From the NCBI GenBank assembly GCA_003532515.1, contig DOEX01000262.1:5257-17229 (forward strand): 11,973 bases of DNA, written 5' to 3'. Shown in pieces: positions 5,770-11,973 of the stretch. The stretch is from Anaerolineaceae bacterium (GTDB lineage Bacteria > Chloroflexota > Anaerolineae > Anaerolineales > Anaerolineaceae). Position numbers and translations under genes: made by a program. How positions within the stretch are numbered: position 1 is the first letter of the stretch; every line of letters begins with the position of its first letter. Below the pieces are notes generated by a model, which saw only the letters and a list, made by a program, of their open reading frames with translations, did not search any database and was not told where the DNA came from.

Positions 5770-5849
5770 TTTTGTCATTCTGAACGAAGTGAAGAATCTT
5801 CTAAGTTGGAGGTTAAGATCCTTCGCAACGAAGGCTCAGGATGACAAAA
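5770..5849. repeat. 80-bp dispersed inverted repeat, copy 1
   Basis: The ends are perfect nine-base inverted repeats, TTTTGTCAT (5770-5778) and ATGACAAAA (5841-5849). Similarity continues inward: TTCTGAACGAAGTGAAG on the left matches, on the opposite strand, TCCTGAGC and GCGAAGGATCTTA of the right half. A small hairpin, CCTTCG-CAA-CGAAGG (5820-5834), lies inside. It has no coding potential and fills the gap between the convergent rpmF and hflX, ending four bases from the hflX stop. A diverged second copy is at 8423-8513. The family looks like a non-autonomous REP/MITE-like element. Confidence 0.75.
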
Positions 5850-5853
5850 CAAC

Positions 5854-7161
5854 CTATTCTACATACTCCTCAAAAAATGACAATAACTGCACCGGCAGCA
5901 AGCCAGTGATCCGCACGCCTGTCTCTTCGTGCTCAAGTTTCTCAACATGACCTTTCTCATGAAAAAGCGAGACCAGCCGCCCAACTTCATACGGTAATAA
6001 AACATTGATTCGTTCAAAGCCTTGCACGACACCAGCCGCAATTGACTCAACCAGTTTTTCAAAGCCAGTACTCTCTTGTGCACTGATGAACAGCGCTAAG
6101 GCATCCGCGGTTTCCTTCAATTCTCGCAGATCTTCTTCACTCAATAGATCAACTTTATTGTAGACTGTCAGGATCGGAATTTCTCCGGCACCGATGTCCT
6201 CCAACGTCTCCAAAACCGTCTTACGCTGCAATTCAGCATTCTCATGCGAGCCATCGATAACGTGCAATAAGAGGTCTGCCTCGGCAATTTCTTCAAGCGT
6301 TGCCTGGAATGCCGCCACAAGATCAGTAGGCAGTTTTTGGATAAAACCTACCGTGTCCGTAAGCAACACGGTTTCCCCTGTGGGCAATTCAAGCTGCCTG
6401 GTGGTAGGGTCGAGCGTAGCGAATAATTGGTCTGCCACGTAAATACCAGCATCAGTCAGCGCATTCAGCAAGGTGGATTTGCCGGCGTTTGTGTATCCCA
6501 CCAGCGCTACCACGGGAATATTGGTTTTACGGCGCTGCTGGCGATAGCGATGACGATGCTGGCGTACTTTTTCCAACTCATCTTCCAGTTTGTCTATCCG
6601 TCTGTTGATCTCGCGGCGGTCAACTTCCAACTGAGTTTCACCAGGCCCGCGAAGACCAACCCCGCCAACGCCGCCGCTCCGCCCCGAAGCACCACCGGTT
6701 TGCCTGGCAAGGTGAGTCCAGGCTCGAGTCAAGCGAGGTAAACGATATTTGTACTGCGCCAGTTCCACCTGGAGCATGCCTTCACGCGTGTCGGCATGTT
6801 GGGCAAAGATATCCAGGATTAATGCAGTCCTGTCCAGGACCTTGATTTGATTATTAAATTCTTTTTCAAGTTCCCTTTGATGTCGTGGAGATAATTCGTC
6901 GTCAAACAGGATGGTATCTGCGTCTAACTCTTCAGCGAGCAACTTTAGCTCTTCCAATTTGCCTGTGCCAATGTAGGTACGTGAATTTAACCTGGGAAGA
7001 TTTTGGGTGATGGAACCGACAACCTCGATTCCCGCCGTTTCCGCCAACAATTCAAGTTCCTGCAAACTTTCATCCAGGGTTAAACCCTGGTGGGTCTCCT
7101 GTCCGATCCGAACTCCCACCATGATAGCTTTTTCTTTTTGTTCTTCTATAAATTGAGACAA
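5854..7161 (-). CDS. hflX: Ribosome-associated GTPase HflX
   Basis: A protein of about 435 residues with the full HflX architecture. The N-terminal HflX domain has LNSRTYIGTGKLEEL and ILFDDELSPRHQRELE. A linker follows with the Gly-rich GGVGLRGPGETQLEVDRR and a helical coiled segment. The G domain has the P-loop GYTNAGKST near residue 220, DTVGF (G3) and NKVD (G4), and a short C-terminal domain follows. HflX binds the 50S subunit and splits stalled or stress-damaged ribosomes. The annotated start is a TTG at 7161. The first in-frame ATG is at 7122 (residue 14), immediately before the conserved VGV strand. Neither has a strong ribosome-binding site. The TTG is preferred because the family normally has a few residues before that strand and because it is only 20 bases after the dapL stop, allowing coupling. 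Confidence 0.93.
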   Translation of the reverse strand: MSQFIEEQKEKAIMVGVRIGQETHQGLTLDESLQELELLAETAGIEVVGSITQNLPRLNSRTYIGTGKLEELKLLAEELDADTILFDDELSPRHQRELEKEFNNQIKVLDRTALILDIFAQHADTREGMLQVELAQYKYRLPRLTRAWTHLARQTGGASGRSGGVGGVGLRGPGETQLEVDRREINRRIDKLEDELEKVRQHRHRYRQQRRKTNIPVVALVGYTNAGKSTLLNALTDAGIYVADQLFATLDPTTRQLELPTGETVLLTDTVGFIQKLPTDLVAAFQATLEEIAEADLLLHVIDGSHENAELQRKTVLETLEDIGAGEIPILTVYNKVDLLSEEDLRELKETADALALFISAQESTGFEKLVESIAAGVVQGFERINVLLPYEVGRLVSLFHEKGHVEKLEHEETGVRITGLLPVQLLSFFEEYVE

Positions 7162-7181
7162 TTGATTGTAAGTTCCAGTGC

Positions 7182-8354
7182 TTACTGTGCAGCGATCCAG
7201 GCTTGCATGCGCCCGATCGCCTCTTCAATCCGGTCTGTGGGGATTACAATCGAAATTCGTACGTAATCTTTCCCGCTTGGACCATATACCACACCTGGGG
7301 TCATACTGACCCCGGTATCATTGAGCAAGTCCGCGCAGAATTTGACCGGGTCGTGAAATTTGGGTGGTAATTTGGCCCAGAGATACAAGGCAGCTTTGGG
7401 CAAATCCACTTCAAAACCGCCGCCCTTCAGACCGTTATAAACGACATCACGGCGATTTTCATAGATTCTGTTGCGTTCAACCAGCCATGCCTGATCAGAC
7501 GTAAGGGCAGCCTGACCAGCATCCAGAATGGGCATGAAAATAGACGAGTCAATCTGGCTCTTGTAATTTGCCAGCAAACGAATAGCTTCCTTATTTCCGA
7601 CCGCCATGCCGATGCGCCAGCCAGCCATGTTATAAGTTTTCGAAAGCGAATTGAACTCGACTGCAACCTCTTTCGCGCCTTCCACTTCCATGATGCTGGG
7701 AGCTTCATAACCATCGAAACAAAGGTCGCAATAAGGTGCGTCGTGGGCAATTAAAATATCATATTTTTTAGCAAAAGCTACCGCTCGCTTAAAGAAATCC
7801 AGGTCGGCTACCGCACCAGTGGGATTGTTTGGGTAATTGAGCCACATGATCTTGGCTTCTTTGGCAACATCCTCAGGGACAGCATCAAAATCAGGAAGAA
7901 AGTCATTTTCTTTGGTGAGCGGCATAAAATGATAACGCGCGTCTGCCAATTGCGCCCCTGCCAGATAGACTGGGTAGTAAGGATCAGGCAATAAAACCAT
8001 GTCACCAGGGTTTAGCATGGTGTGATTGAGGTTAAAGAGACCTTCCTTGGAGCCAATCAGTGCCAGGGCTTCAGTATTAGGGTCAATATCTACATCGAAG
8101 CGGCGTTTATAGTATGTGCTTACTGCTTTGAGAAAGCCCGGAGAACCTCCCGCTGGTGAATAACCATGCTTTTTGGGATTTTTCGCCGATTCAATCAATT
8201 TATCAATAATAAAGCTGGCAGGTGGGAGATCAGGCGAACCCATATCCAGGCGGATAACATCCACGCCTTTCTCCTGGAGATCCGCGATAACAGTTTTTAA
8301 TCCGGCAAAGAAATATGGTTGTAAACTTGCCACAGTTTTGGATGGTTGTTTCAT
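7182..8354 (-). CDS. dapL: PLP-dependent aminotransferase, probable LL-diaminopimelate aminotransferase
   Basis: A complete 390-residue fold-type I, class I/II aminotransferase. Visible signatures are NYPNNPTGA (173-181), AHDAPY with the pyridine-nitrogen Asp205, SLSKTYNMAGWRIG with Schiff-base Lys239 and phosphate-binding Arg247, and the C-terminal YVRIS carboxylate-binding Arg. The wording of several blocks (GSKEGLFNL, PGDMVLLPDPYYPVY, EDVAKEAKIMWLNYP, VEGAKEVAVEFNSLSKTYNMAGWRIG) closely resembles bacterial DapL. That enzyme uses glutamate to turn tetrahydrodipicolinate directly into LL-diaminopimelate for lysine and peptidoglycan. Annotation as another aspartate/alanine-type aminotransferase remains possible, because the class is prone to misassignment. 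The ATG at 8354 has no strong Shine-Dalgarno site. It is first in a two-gene unit with hflX and is divergent from rpoN. Confidence 0.85.
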   Translation of the reverse strand: MKQPSKTVASLQPYFFAGLKTVIADLQEKGVDVIRLDMGSPDLPPASFIIDKLIESAKNPKKHGYSPAGGSPGFLKAVSTYYKRRFDVDIDPNTEALALIGSKEGLFNLNHTMLNPGDMVLLPDPYYPVYLAGAQLADARYHFMPLTKENDFLPDFDAVPEDVAKEAKIMWLNYPNNPTGAVADLDFFKRAVAFAKKYDILIAHDAPYCDLCFDGYEAPSIMEVEGAKEVAVEFNSLSKTYNMAGWRIGMAVGNKEAIRLLANYKSQIDSSIFMPILDAGQAALTSDQAWLVERNRIYENRRDVVYNGLKGGGFEVDLPKAALYLWAKLPPKFHDPVKFCADLLNDTGVSMTPGVVYGPSGKDYVRISIVIPTDRIEEAIGRMQAWIAAQ

Positions 8355-8388
8355 AACAGGTGGATAGCTTTCTCTTTTTTTTCTTTCA

Positions 8389-8394
8389 ATTATA
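8389..8394 (-). promoter_or_regulatory. Candidate -10 element of the dapL promoter
   Basis: The minus strand reads TATAAT at 8394-8389, about 35 bases before the dapL ATG. The -35 position (8412-8417) reads CGAGGA, which is poor, but it coincides with an arm of the palindrome at 8397-8417. Confidence 0.5.
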
Positions 8395-8396
8395 AA

Positions 8397-8417
8397 CGAG
8401 GAATTGGAGAATCCTCG
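8397..8417. promoter_or_regulatory. 21-bp palindrome immediately upstream of the dapL -10
   Basis: CGAGGA (8397-8402) and TCCTCG (8412-8417) form a perfect six-base inverted repeat around nine bases, with partial pairing further inward. It occupies the spacer and -35 region of the dapL promoter, a typical place for an operator or activator site. No regulator can be assigned. Confidence 0.38.
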
Positions 8418-8422
8418 TCATA

Positions 8423-8513
8423 TGTCATCCTGATCTCATTTGCGACACAAAGTATGCTTCGCAAGGATCTTACCATCTCCGCACCGAGATCCTTCGCTTC
8501 ACTCACAATGACA
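8423..8513. repeat. 91-bp dispersed inverted repeat, copy 2
   Basis: It is bounded by TGTCAT (8423-8428) and ATGACA (8508-8513). Inside, AAGGATCT (8463-8470) pairs with AGATCCTT (8487-8494). The right arm read on the opposite strand is TGTCATTGTGAGTGAAGCG, closely similar to the left arm of copy 1 at 5770-5849; the left arm shares TGTCATCCTGA and AAGGATCTTA with the right arm of copy 1. It lies between divergent dapL and rpoN and contains no gene. Confidence 0.72.
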
Positions 8514-8534
8514 GTCCAACTTCTTAAATTCCTC

Positions 8535-8543
8535 TGGTATAAT
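8535..8543 (+). promoter_or_regulatory. Extended -10 promoter of rpoN
   Basis: TGG followed by TATAAT (hexamer at 8538-8543) is an extended -10 (TGn-TATAAT). The 17-base -35 position (8515-8520) reads TCCAAC and is poor, which extended -10 promoters tolerate. Transcription would start near 8550 and leave a leader of about 45 bases. Confidence 0.6.
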
Positions 8544-8592
8544 TCTTGCAAGAGGGCTGGTTCTTGCTTTCACAGCCTGCTTACTTGAGGTA

Positions 8593-9999
8593 ATGATGTT
8601 TCAAAACCAATGGCAGCAAACCACCACACACACTTCCGCTCACCTGGCGCAAACCATGACGCTGCTCAGCCTGACTGCGGCTGAGTTGCAGCAGAAAATT
8701 GATTCCGAACTGGCTAACAACCCTGCGCTTGAACTGGTTGAAGAGCGACGCTGTCCAATGTGCAAGCGCTTGCTACCCCCTACCGGTCCTTGCCCTATCT
8801 GCAGTCAGCCTAAATCCGAAGACTCGGAAGACCCAATCGTCTTCATTTCTCCCCGTGAAGATTTTTATACCGGCAGCGGCACCGGAACAAGCGAGGTTCC
8901 AGATGAGCCTTTCGCTTCCGAAATGATCGATCTTCCCACTTATGTGCTCAAACAAGCGGCGGCTGATCTGAGAGTGGAAGACCGCCTGATTGCTGCCTAC
9001 ATCCTTAATCACCTTGATGAAGACGGTTTTCTGACCATCACTCCTATCGAAGTAGCCCGCTATCACCACATTCTGCCCAGTGAAGTTCAGGAGATCATCG
9101 AGTTGTTGAAACGTTGCGACCCGATCGGGGTTTGTTCTGCCCATCCGGCTGAAGCGATGCTTGCCCAGGTAGAAAGCCTGGCAGAAAGTATCGAAATTCC
9201 ACCCTTGACGCGTGAAGTTATCCAGGATTTTTTACCCAAAGTTAGTCAGCACCATTTTAGCGATATCGCTCGAGCGTTAAAATCGAACACCCAACAGATC
9301 CAGTTGGTTGCAAACTTCATTAGCGAAAACCTCAATCCCTTCCCTGCCCGTGCCCACTGGGGCGACGTTCGCAATCCCAACACGAGTGGTTCCGAAGCTT
9401 TTCACCAACCTGACGTCCTCATTTATTATCTCAACGAAAATCCTGCCAATCCCCTGGTGGTAGAGATAATCCTGCCTGTGAGGGGAACCTTGAAAGTTAA
9501 CCAACTTTTTAAGGATACGTTAAAAACAGTCGAGGAGGAACACGCCGTCGAATGGAAAGAGGATATCGAAAAAGCATCGCTCCTGATCAAGTGTATCCAA
9601 CAGCGCTCGAACGCGATGAAATTATTGATGGAACAGCTCGTCGTTCTTCAAAAGGATTACATTGTTAGCGGAGATAAAAATATGGTTCCACTGACGCGCG
9701 CCAAAATCGCTGAGGAACTCGGTTTGCACGAATCGACCATCTCAAGGGCTGTTTCCGGCAAAACGATCCAGCTTCCAAATAAGAAAATTGTCCCAATGGC
9801 AATCTTTTTTGACCGCAGTCTTTCCCTCAGAACGATCATTAAAGAAATGATTGAACGTGAAGATCGCCCACTCAGTGATTCTGAAATCAAGGAAAAGCTG
9901 GAAGAAGATGGCGTATCGATCGCTCGACGCACAGTTGCCAAGTATCGCTCGATGGAAGGTATTCTACCTGCCCATTTACGCTCCAACGCTAAAAGTTAA
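8593..9999 (+). CDS. rpoN: RNA polymerase sigma-54 factor with a four-cysteine insert
   Basis: A protein of 467 or 468 residues that directs RNA polymerase to -24/-12 promoters and needs AAA+ activators. Region I (about 1-50) is Gln/Leu-rich and diverged (LAQTMTLLSLTAAELQQKI, then NPALEL). Next comes CPMC (54-57) and CPIC (67-70), a zinc-ribbon-like pattern not part of standard sigma-54, then an acidic region II (SEDSEDP). The core-binding domain covers about 110-310. A helix-turn-helix follows near 366-390 (AEELGLHESTISRAVSGKTI), and the C-terminus carries a perfect RpoN box, ARRTVAKYR (444-452), which reads the -24 element. Two adjacent ATGs (8593, 8596) are possible. GAGG at 8587-8590 is better spaced for the second, so the coordinate may shift by one codon. 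It is followed after 12 bases by a sensor kinase gene, probably co-transcribed. Confidence 0.95.
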   Translation: MMFQNQWQQTTTHTSAHLAQTMTLLSLTAAELQQKIDSELANNPALELVEERRCPMCKRLLPPTGPCPICSQPKSEDSEDPIVFISPREDFYTGSGTGTSEVPDEPFASEMIDLPTYVLKQAAADLRVEDRLIAAYILNHLDEDGFLTITPIEVARYHHILPSEVQEIIELLKRCDPIGVCSAHPAEAMLAQVESLAESIEIPPLTREVIQDFLPKVSQHHFSDIARALKSNTQQIQLVANFISENLNPFPARAHWGDVRNPNTSGSEAFHQPDVLIYYLNENPANPLVVEIILPVRGTLKVNQLFKDTLKTVEEEHAVEWKEDIEKASLLIKCIQQRSNAMKLLMEQLVVLQKDYIVSGDKNMVPLTRAKIAEELGLHESTISRAVSGKTIQLPNKKIVPMAIFFDRSLSLRTIIKEMIEREDRPLSDSEIKEKLEEDGVSIARRTVAKYRSMEGILPAHLRSNAKS

Positions 10000-10011
10000 G
10001 CAGGCTCATCT

Positions 10012-11949
10012 GTGGACCGATCCCTCCATGGCAATTTGAATGACTCCACGCTCGCAGGTGATCTGCAAATATTGAGCGAATCTGCTCTGCTCGACTTGAT
10101 AGCAGAGCCAGCGGTGGTTTATCTTCGTTCAAAAGATCGGCTTGTTTTGGCGAATGAGCCTTTCCTAAATCTGAGTGGCTACTCTAAGACCGATTTGGAA
10201 AAGCTGGGGCTTTCTGCTTTGATCCCTGAAGAACCTGATACCAATCCCAGCCAGAACGAAGCAAGGCAAATATCCCTTCAAAAATCGAGTGGAGAACTGC
10301 TTTCAGTTCTCTTAAAAATTTACTCGCTCAGCCCCACCAACCAGGTTGTTGTGCTCGTCTTTTCTGCTCTCAAGGAGGAAAACCTTTTCAGGCAAGATCT
10401 GTTAGACCAGGAGTATCGCTATGACAATCTCAAGCTTTTGACTGAATTAGCAGAGCAGCCAAATCCCACTGCACTTCATCAAATGGCTGTCATGATCATT
10501 GCGAAAACCATAAAGCCTGACTTCGTTTTGCTTTATCGACGCAACGGCGACACACTTACACTTGCCCAGGAACACAATTCCGAAATCGCTCAATACTTTC
10601 CCGAAGAGGTAAAAGTGAGCGAATTGGCAAAATTAGAATCGACAATCCTGTGGAGAGAAGGAAAGCCAGCTTTATCCTACTTCGAAGAGTTGTGCCAGGG
10701 GATTGAGGCAAGTTATCTTTTTAGCATCCCGTTAACTATTAATGGAAAAATGCAGGGAATGATTCTGGCAGGTGGTTTCGGGCTCGTTCCTGATAATGAG
10801 ATGCTGCGGTACTTGAATCTATTAGGGGTTCATACAAGTTCCGCACTGAAGCACCTCCTAACGTTGGAACAAGCCGGTTCAACTATGCGCAACATCCGCA
10901 AGCTTGCGCGCATTCAGCAGACAGTCACTGATAATCTTGAAGAAGGCGTGATCATATTGAGCCCGGACCTGCGTATAACAGAATTGAACCCTGCGGCAGA
11001 GTCAATGCTGGGTTATGCCAGTAAAGAAGTTTTTCAACAACGAGCCGAAATGGTTTTAATTGGTAACGAAACGCTCTCTACACTTTATAAAAATGCCCAG
11101 CAAGGAAATCCAACCTTGGTGGGTCATCATCTGAACCTGAACACTCGCCTGGGTGCCAGTTTTCCAGCCCAGGTATTGTGCCTGCCTGTCAAGGAAGAAA
11201 GTGTAGTCCGCAGCATTATTCTGATCCTGCGAGATTTGAGCCAAACCGAAAAAATCCGTGCCCATTCGCAGTTGTTAGAGCAGCGTGCTTTCCTGGGTGA
11301 GGTCACCGCTATCTTTGCTCACGAGGTTAAAAACCCAATTAACAGTATTTCAACTGGTCTGCAGTTAATCGGTATGAATATGTCCCCCGATGCGCCTTAT
11401 GCCGGGCTTGTAGAACGCTTGCAAAACGATTGCAGCCGCCTGACTCACCTGGTCAAATCGACCCTCACCTTCTCAAAACCGGTGGAATACCAAATTCAGC
11501 CAGTAGACCTTGCCGACTTGATCCCTGCGATTCTTGACAAATGGGATCCCCGCATGAAAAAATTGAATATTACTCATAATTTCTCAGCACCAGCAGAAAG
11601 GCTGTTGATCAAGGCAGACCCACGGGCAATAGAGCAGGTCTTTGTAAATCTGATCAGTAACGCCATCGAAGCCATGGACGAGCGCGGAGGCAGTCTTAAC
11701 ATCAAGTTGGTGCAGGCTTCATCTCAAATCGTTCCACCGCAATGTGAGATAATCATAGCCGATACCGGACCTGGCATTCCGGATGACTTAGTTGAACACA
11801 TTTTTGAGCCCTTCCTGACCACCAAATCCAGCGGAACCGGGCTTGGGTTGGCAATTACCAAACGAATTGTCACTGCTCATGAAGGAAATATTTATGTTAA
11901 CAGTGTTCCTGGTGGCAGCGTGTTTCACGTGTTGCTACCAAGAGCATAA
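10012..11949 (+). CDS. Soluble PAS-GAF-PAS sensor histidine kinase, NtrB/AtoS type
   Basis: A 645-residue kinase with no membrane segments or signal peptide, so a cytoplasmic sensor. An N-terminal PAS domain (about 20-120; EPAVVYLRSKDRLVLANEPF) is followed by a GAF-like domain (about 145-290) and a second PAS (about 305-425; DNLEEGVIILSPDLRITELNPAAE). The HisKA dimerisation domain has H-box FAHEVKNPI with phosphoacceptor His437. The ATPase domain has the N-box NLISNAIEAM (546-555), DTGPGIPD (584-591), IFEPFLTTKSSGTGLGLAI (F and G2 boxes). The HEVKNPI form of the H-box is typical of kinases that pair with NtrC-family activators. The start is GTG 10012, 12 bases after the rpoN stop. No in-frame ATG near the start and no strong ribosome-binding site were seen, which suggests coupling to rpoN. 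The signal is unknown; the PAS and GAF domains could hold a redox, gas or small-molecule ligand. Confidence 0.9.
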   Translation: MDRSLHGNLNDSTLAGDLQILSESALLDLIAEPAVVYLRSKDRLVLANEPFLNLSGYSKTDLEKLGLSALIPEEPDTNPSQNEARQISLQKSSGELLSVLLKIYSLSPTNQVVVLVFSALKEENLFRQDLLDQEYRYDNLKLLTELAEQPNPTALHQMAVMIIAKTIKPDFVLLYRRNGDTLTLAQEHNSEIAQYFPEEVKVSELAKLESTILWREGKPALSYFEELCQGIEASYLFSIPLTINGKMQGMILAGGFGLVPDNEMLRYLNLLGVHTSSALKHLLTLEQAGSTMRNIRKLARIQQTVTDNLEEGVIILSPDLRITELNPAAESMLGYASKEVFQQRAEMVLIGNETLSTLYKNAQQGNPTLVGHHLNLNTRLGASFPAQVLCLPVKEESVVRSIILILRDLSQTEKIRAHSQLLEQRAFLGEVTAIFAHEVKNPINSISTGLQLIGMNMSPDAPYAGLVERLQNDCSRLTHLVKSTLTFSKPVEYQIQPVDLADLIPAILDKWDPRMKKLNITHNFSAPAERLLIKADPRAIEQVFVNLISNAIEAMDERGGSLNIKLVQASSQIVPPQCEIIIADTGPGIPDDLVEHIFEPFLTTKSSGTGLGLAITKRIVTAHEGNIYVNSVPGGSVFHVLLPRA

Positions 11950-11960
11950 GAAGGGATTTT

Positions 11961-11973
11961 ATGGCTGCATCTA
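11961..11973 (+). CDS. Start of a downstream gene, probably the partner response regulator
   Basis: An ATG at 11961 opens a frame that continues to the window edge (M-A-A-S). GAAGGGA at 11950-11956 is a well-spaced ribosome-binding site, and the preceding kinase gene ends 11 bases upstream. Four codons say nothing about function. The position after rpoN and an NtrB-type kinase makes an NtrC-family sigma-54-dependent response regulator the best guess. Confidence 0.5.

Noticed and set aside
5770..5849. The inverted repeat as the hflX terminator
   Set aside because: On the hflX transcript the distal arm is followed by A residues rather than a U tract. The CCGGGC stem at 5711-5733 is a better candidate.
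5770..8513. The repeats as a CRISPR array
   Set aside because: There are only two diverged palindromic copies 2.6 kb apart, with genes between them, no regular spacers and no cas genes.
8346..8588. An 80-codon plus-strand frame across the dapL-rpoN gap
   Set aside because: It is made of the inverted repeat and promoter sequences and ends before rpoN. No ribosome-binding site or protein-like pattern was seen.

Overview
The window is about 12 kb of ordinary-looking bacterial chromosome, densely coding on both strands with mid-range base composition, clear Shine-Dalgarno sites and recognisable sigma-70-type promoters. A one-step LL-diaminopimelate aminotransferase, a divergent sigma-54 gene, selenium-dependent molybdenum hydroxylase accessory genes and dispersed TGTCATYCTGA-type inverted repeats together suggest an anaerobic or facultative member of the Chloroflexota (Anaerolineae-like). 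This is an inference from gene content and remembered family resemblance; no marker gene was searched.

Region 1 (1-877, minus strand): the start of yqeC and the whole of yqeB, overlapping by four bases. They are accessory factors of the selenium-dependent molybdenum hydroxylase system. Region 2 (878-1082): a divergent promoter region, with a good promoter and a HutC-type operator candidate in front of the regulator gene.

Region 3 (1083-5326, plus strand): the most distinctive unit. A GntR/HutC regulator is followed by a class II ketose-bisphosphate aldolase, a CbbY-like HAD phosphatase, DhaL and DhaK, and closed by a strong terminator. Together they can interconvert dihydroxyacetone, DHAP and ketose bisphosphates. 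The kinase subunits are separate proteins as in PTS-dependent kinases, but no DhaM phosphodonor is present, and DhaL has Phe where the usual motif has His. The starting sugar is not evident.

Region 4 (5327-8420): a monocistronic rpmF (ribosomal protein L32) with its own promoter and terminator, convergent with a minus-strand dapL-hflX unit (LL-diaminopimelate aminotransferase and the ribosome-associated GTPase HflX). An 80-bp inverted repeat lies between the convergent genes. A second copy lies in the divergent region between dapL and rpoN.

Region 5 (8421-11973, plus strand): rpoN (sigma-54) with an unusual four-cysteine zinc-ribbon-like insert just after region I, then a soluble PAS-GAF-PAS histidine kinase of the NtrB type, then the first codons of another gene. 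By context that gene is expected to be a sigma-54-dependent response regulator, but only four codons are visible.
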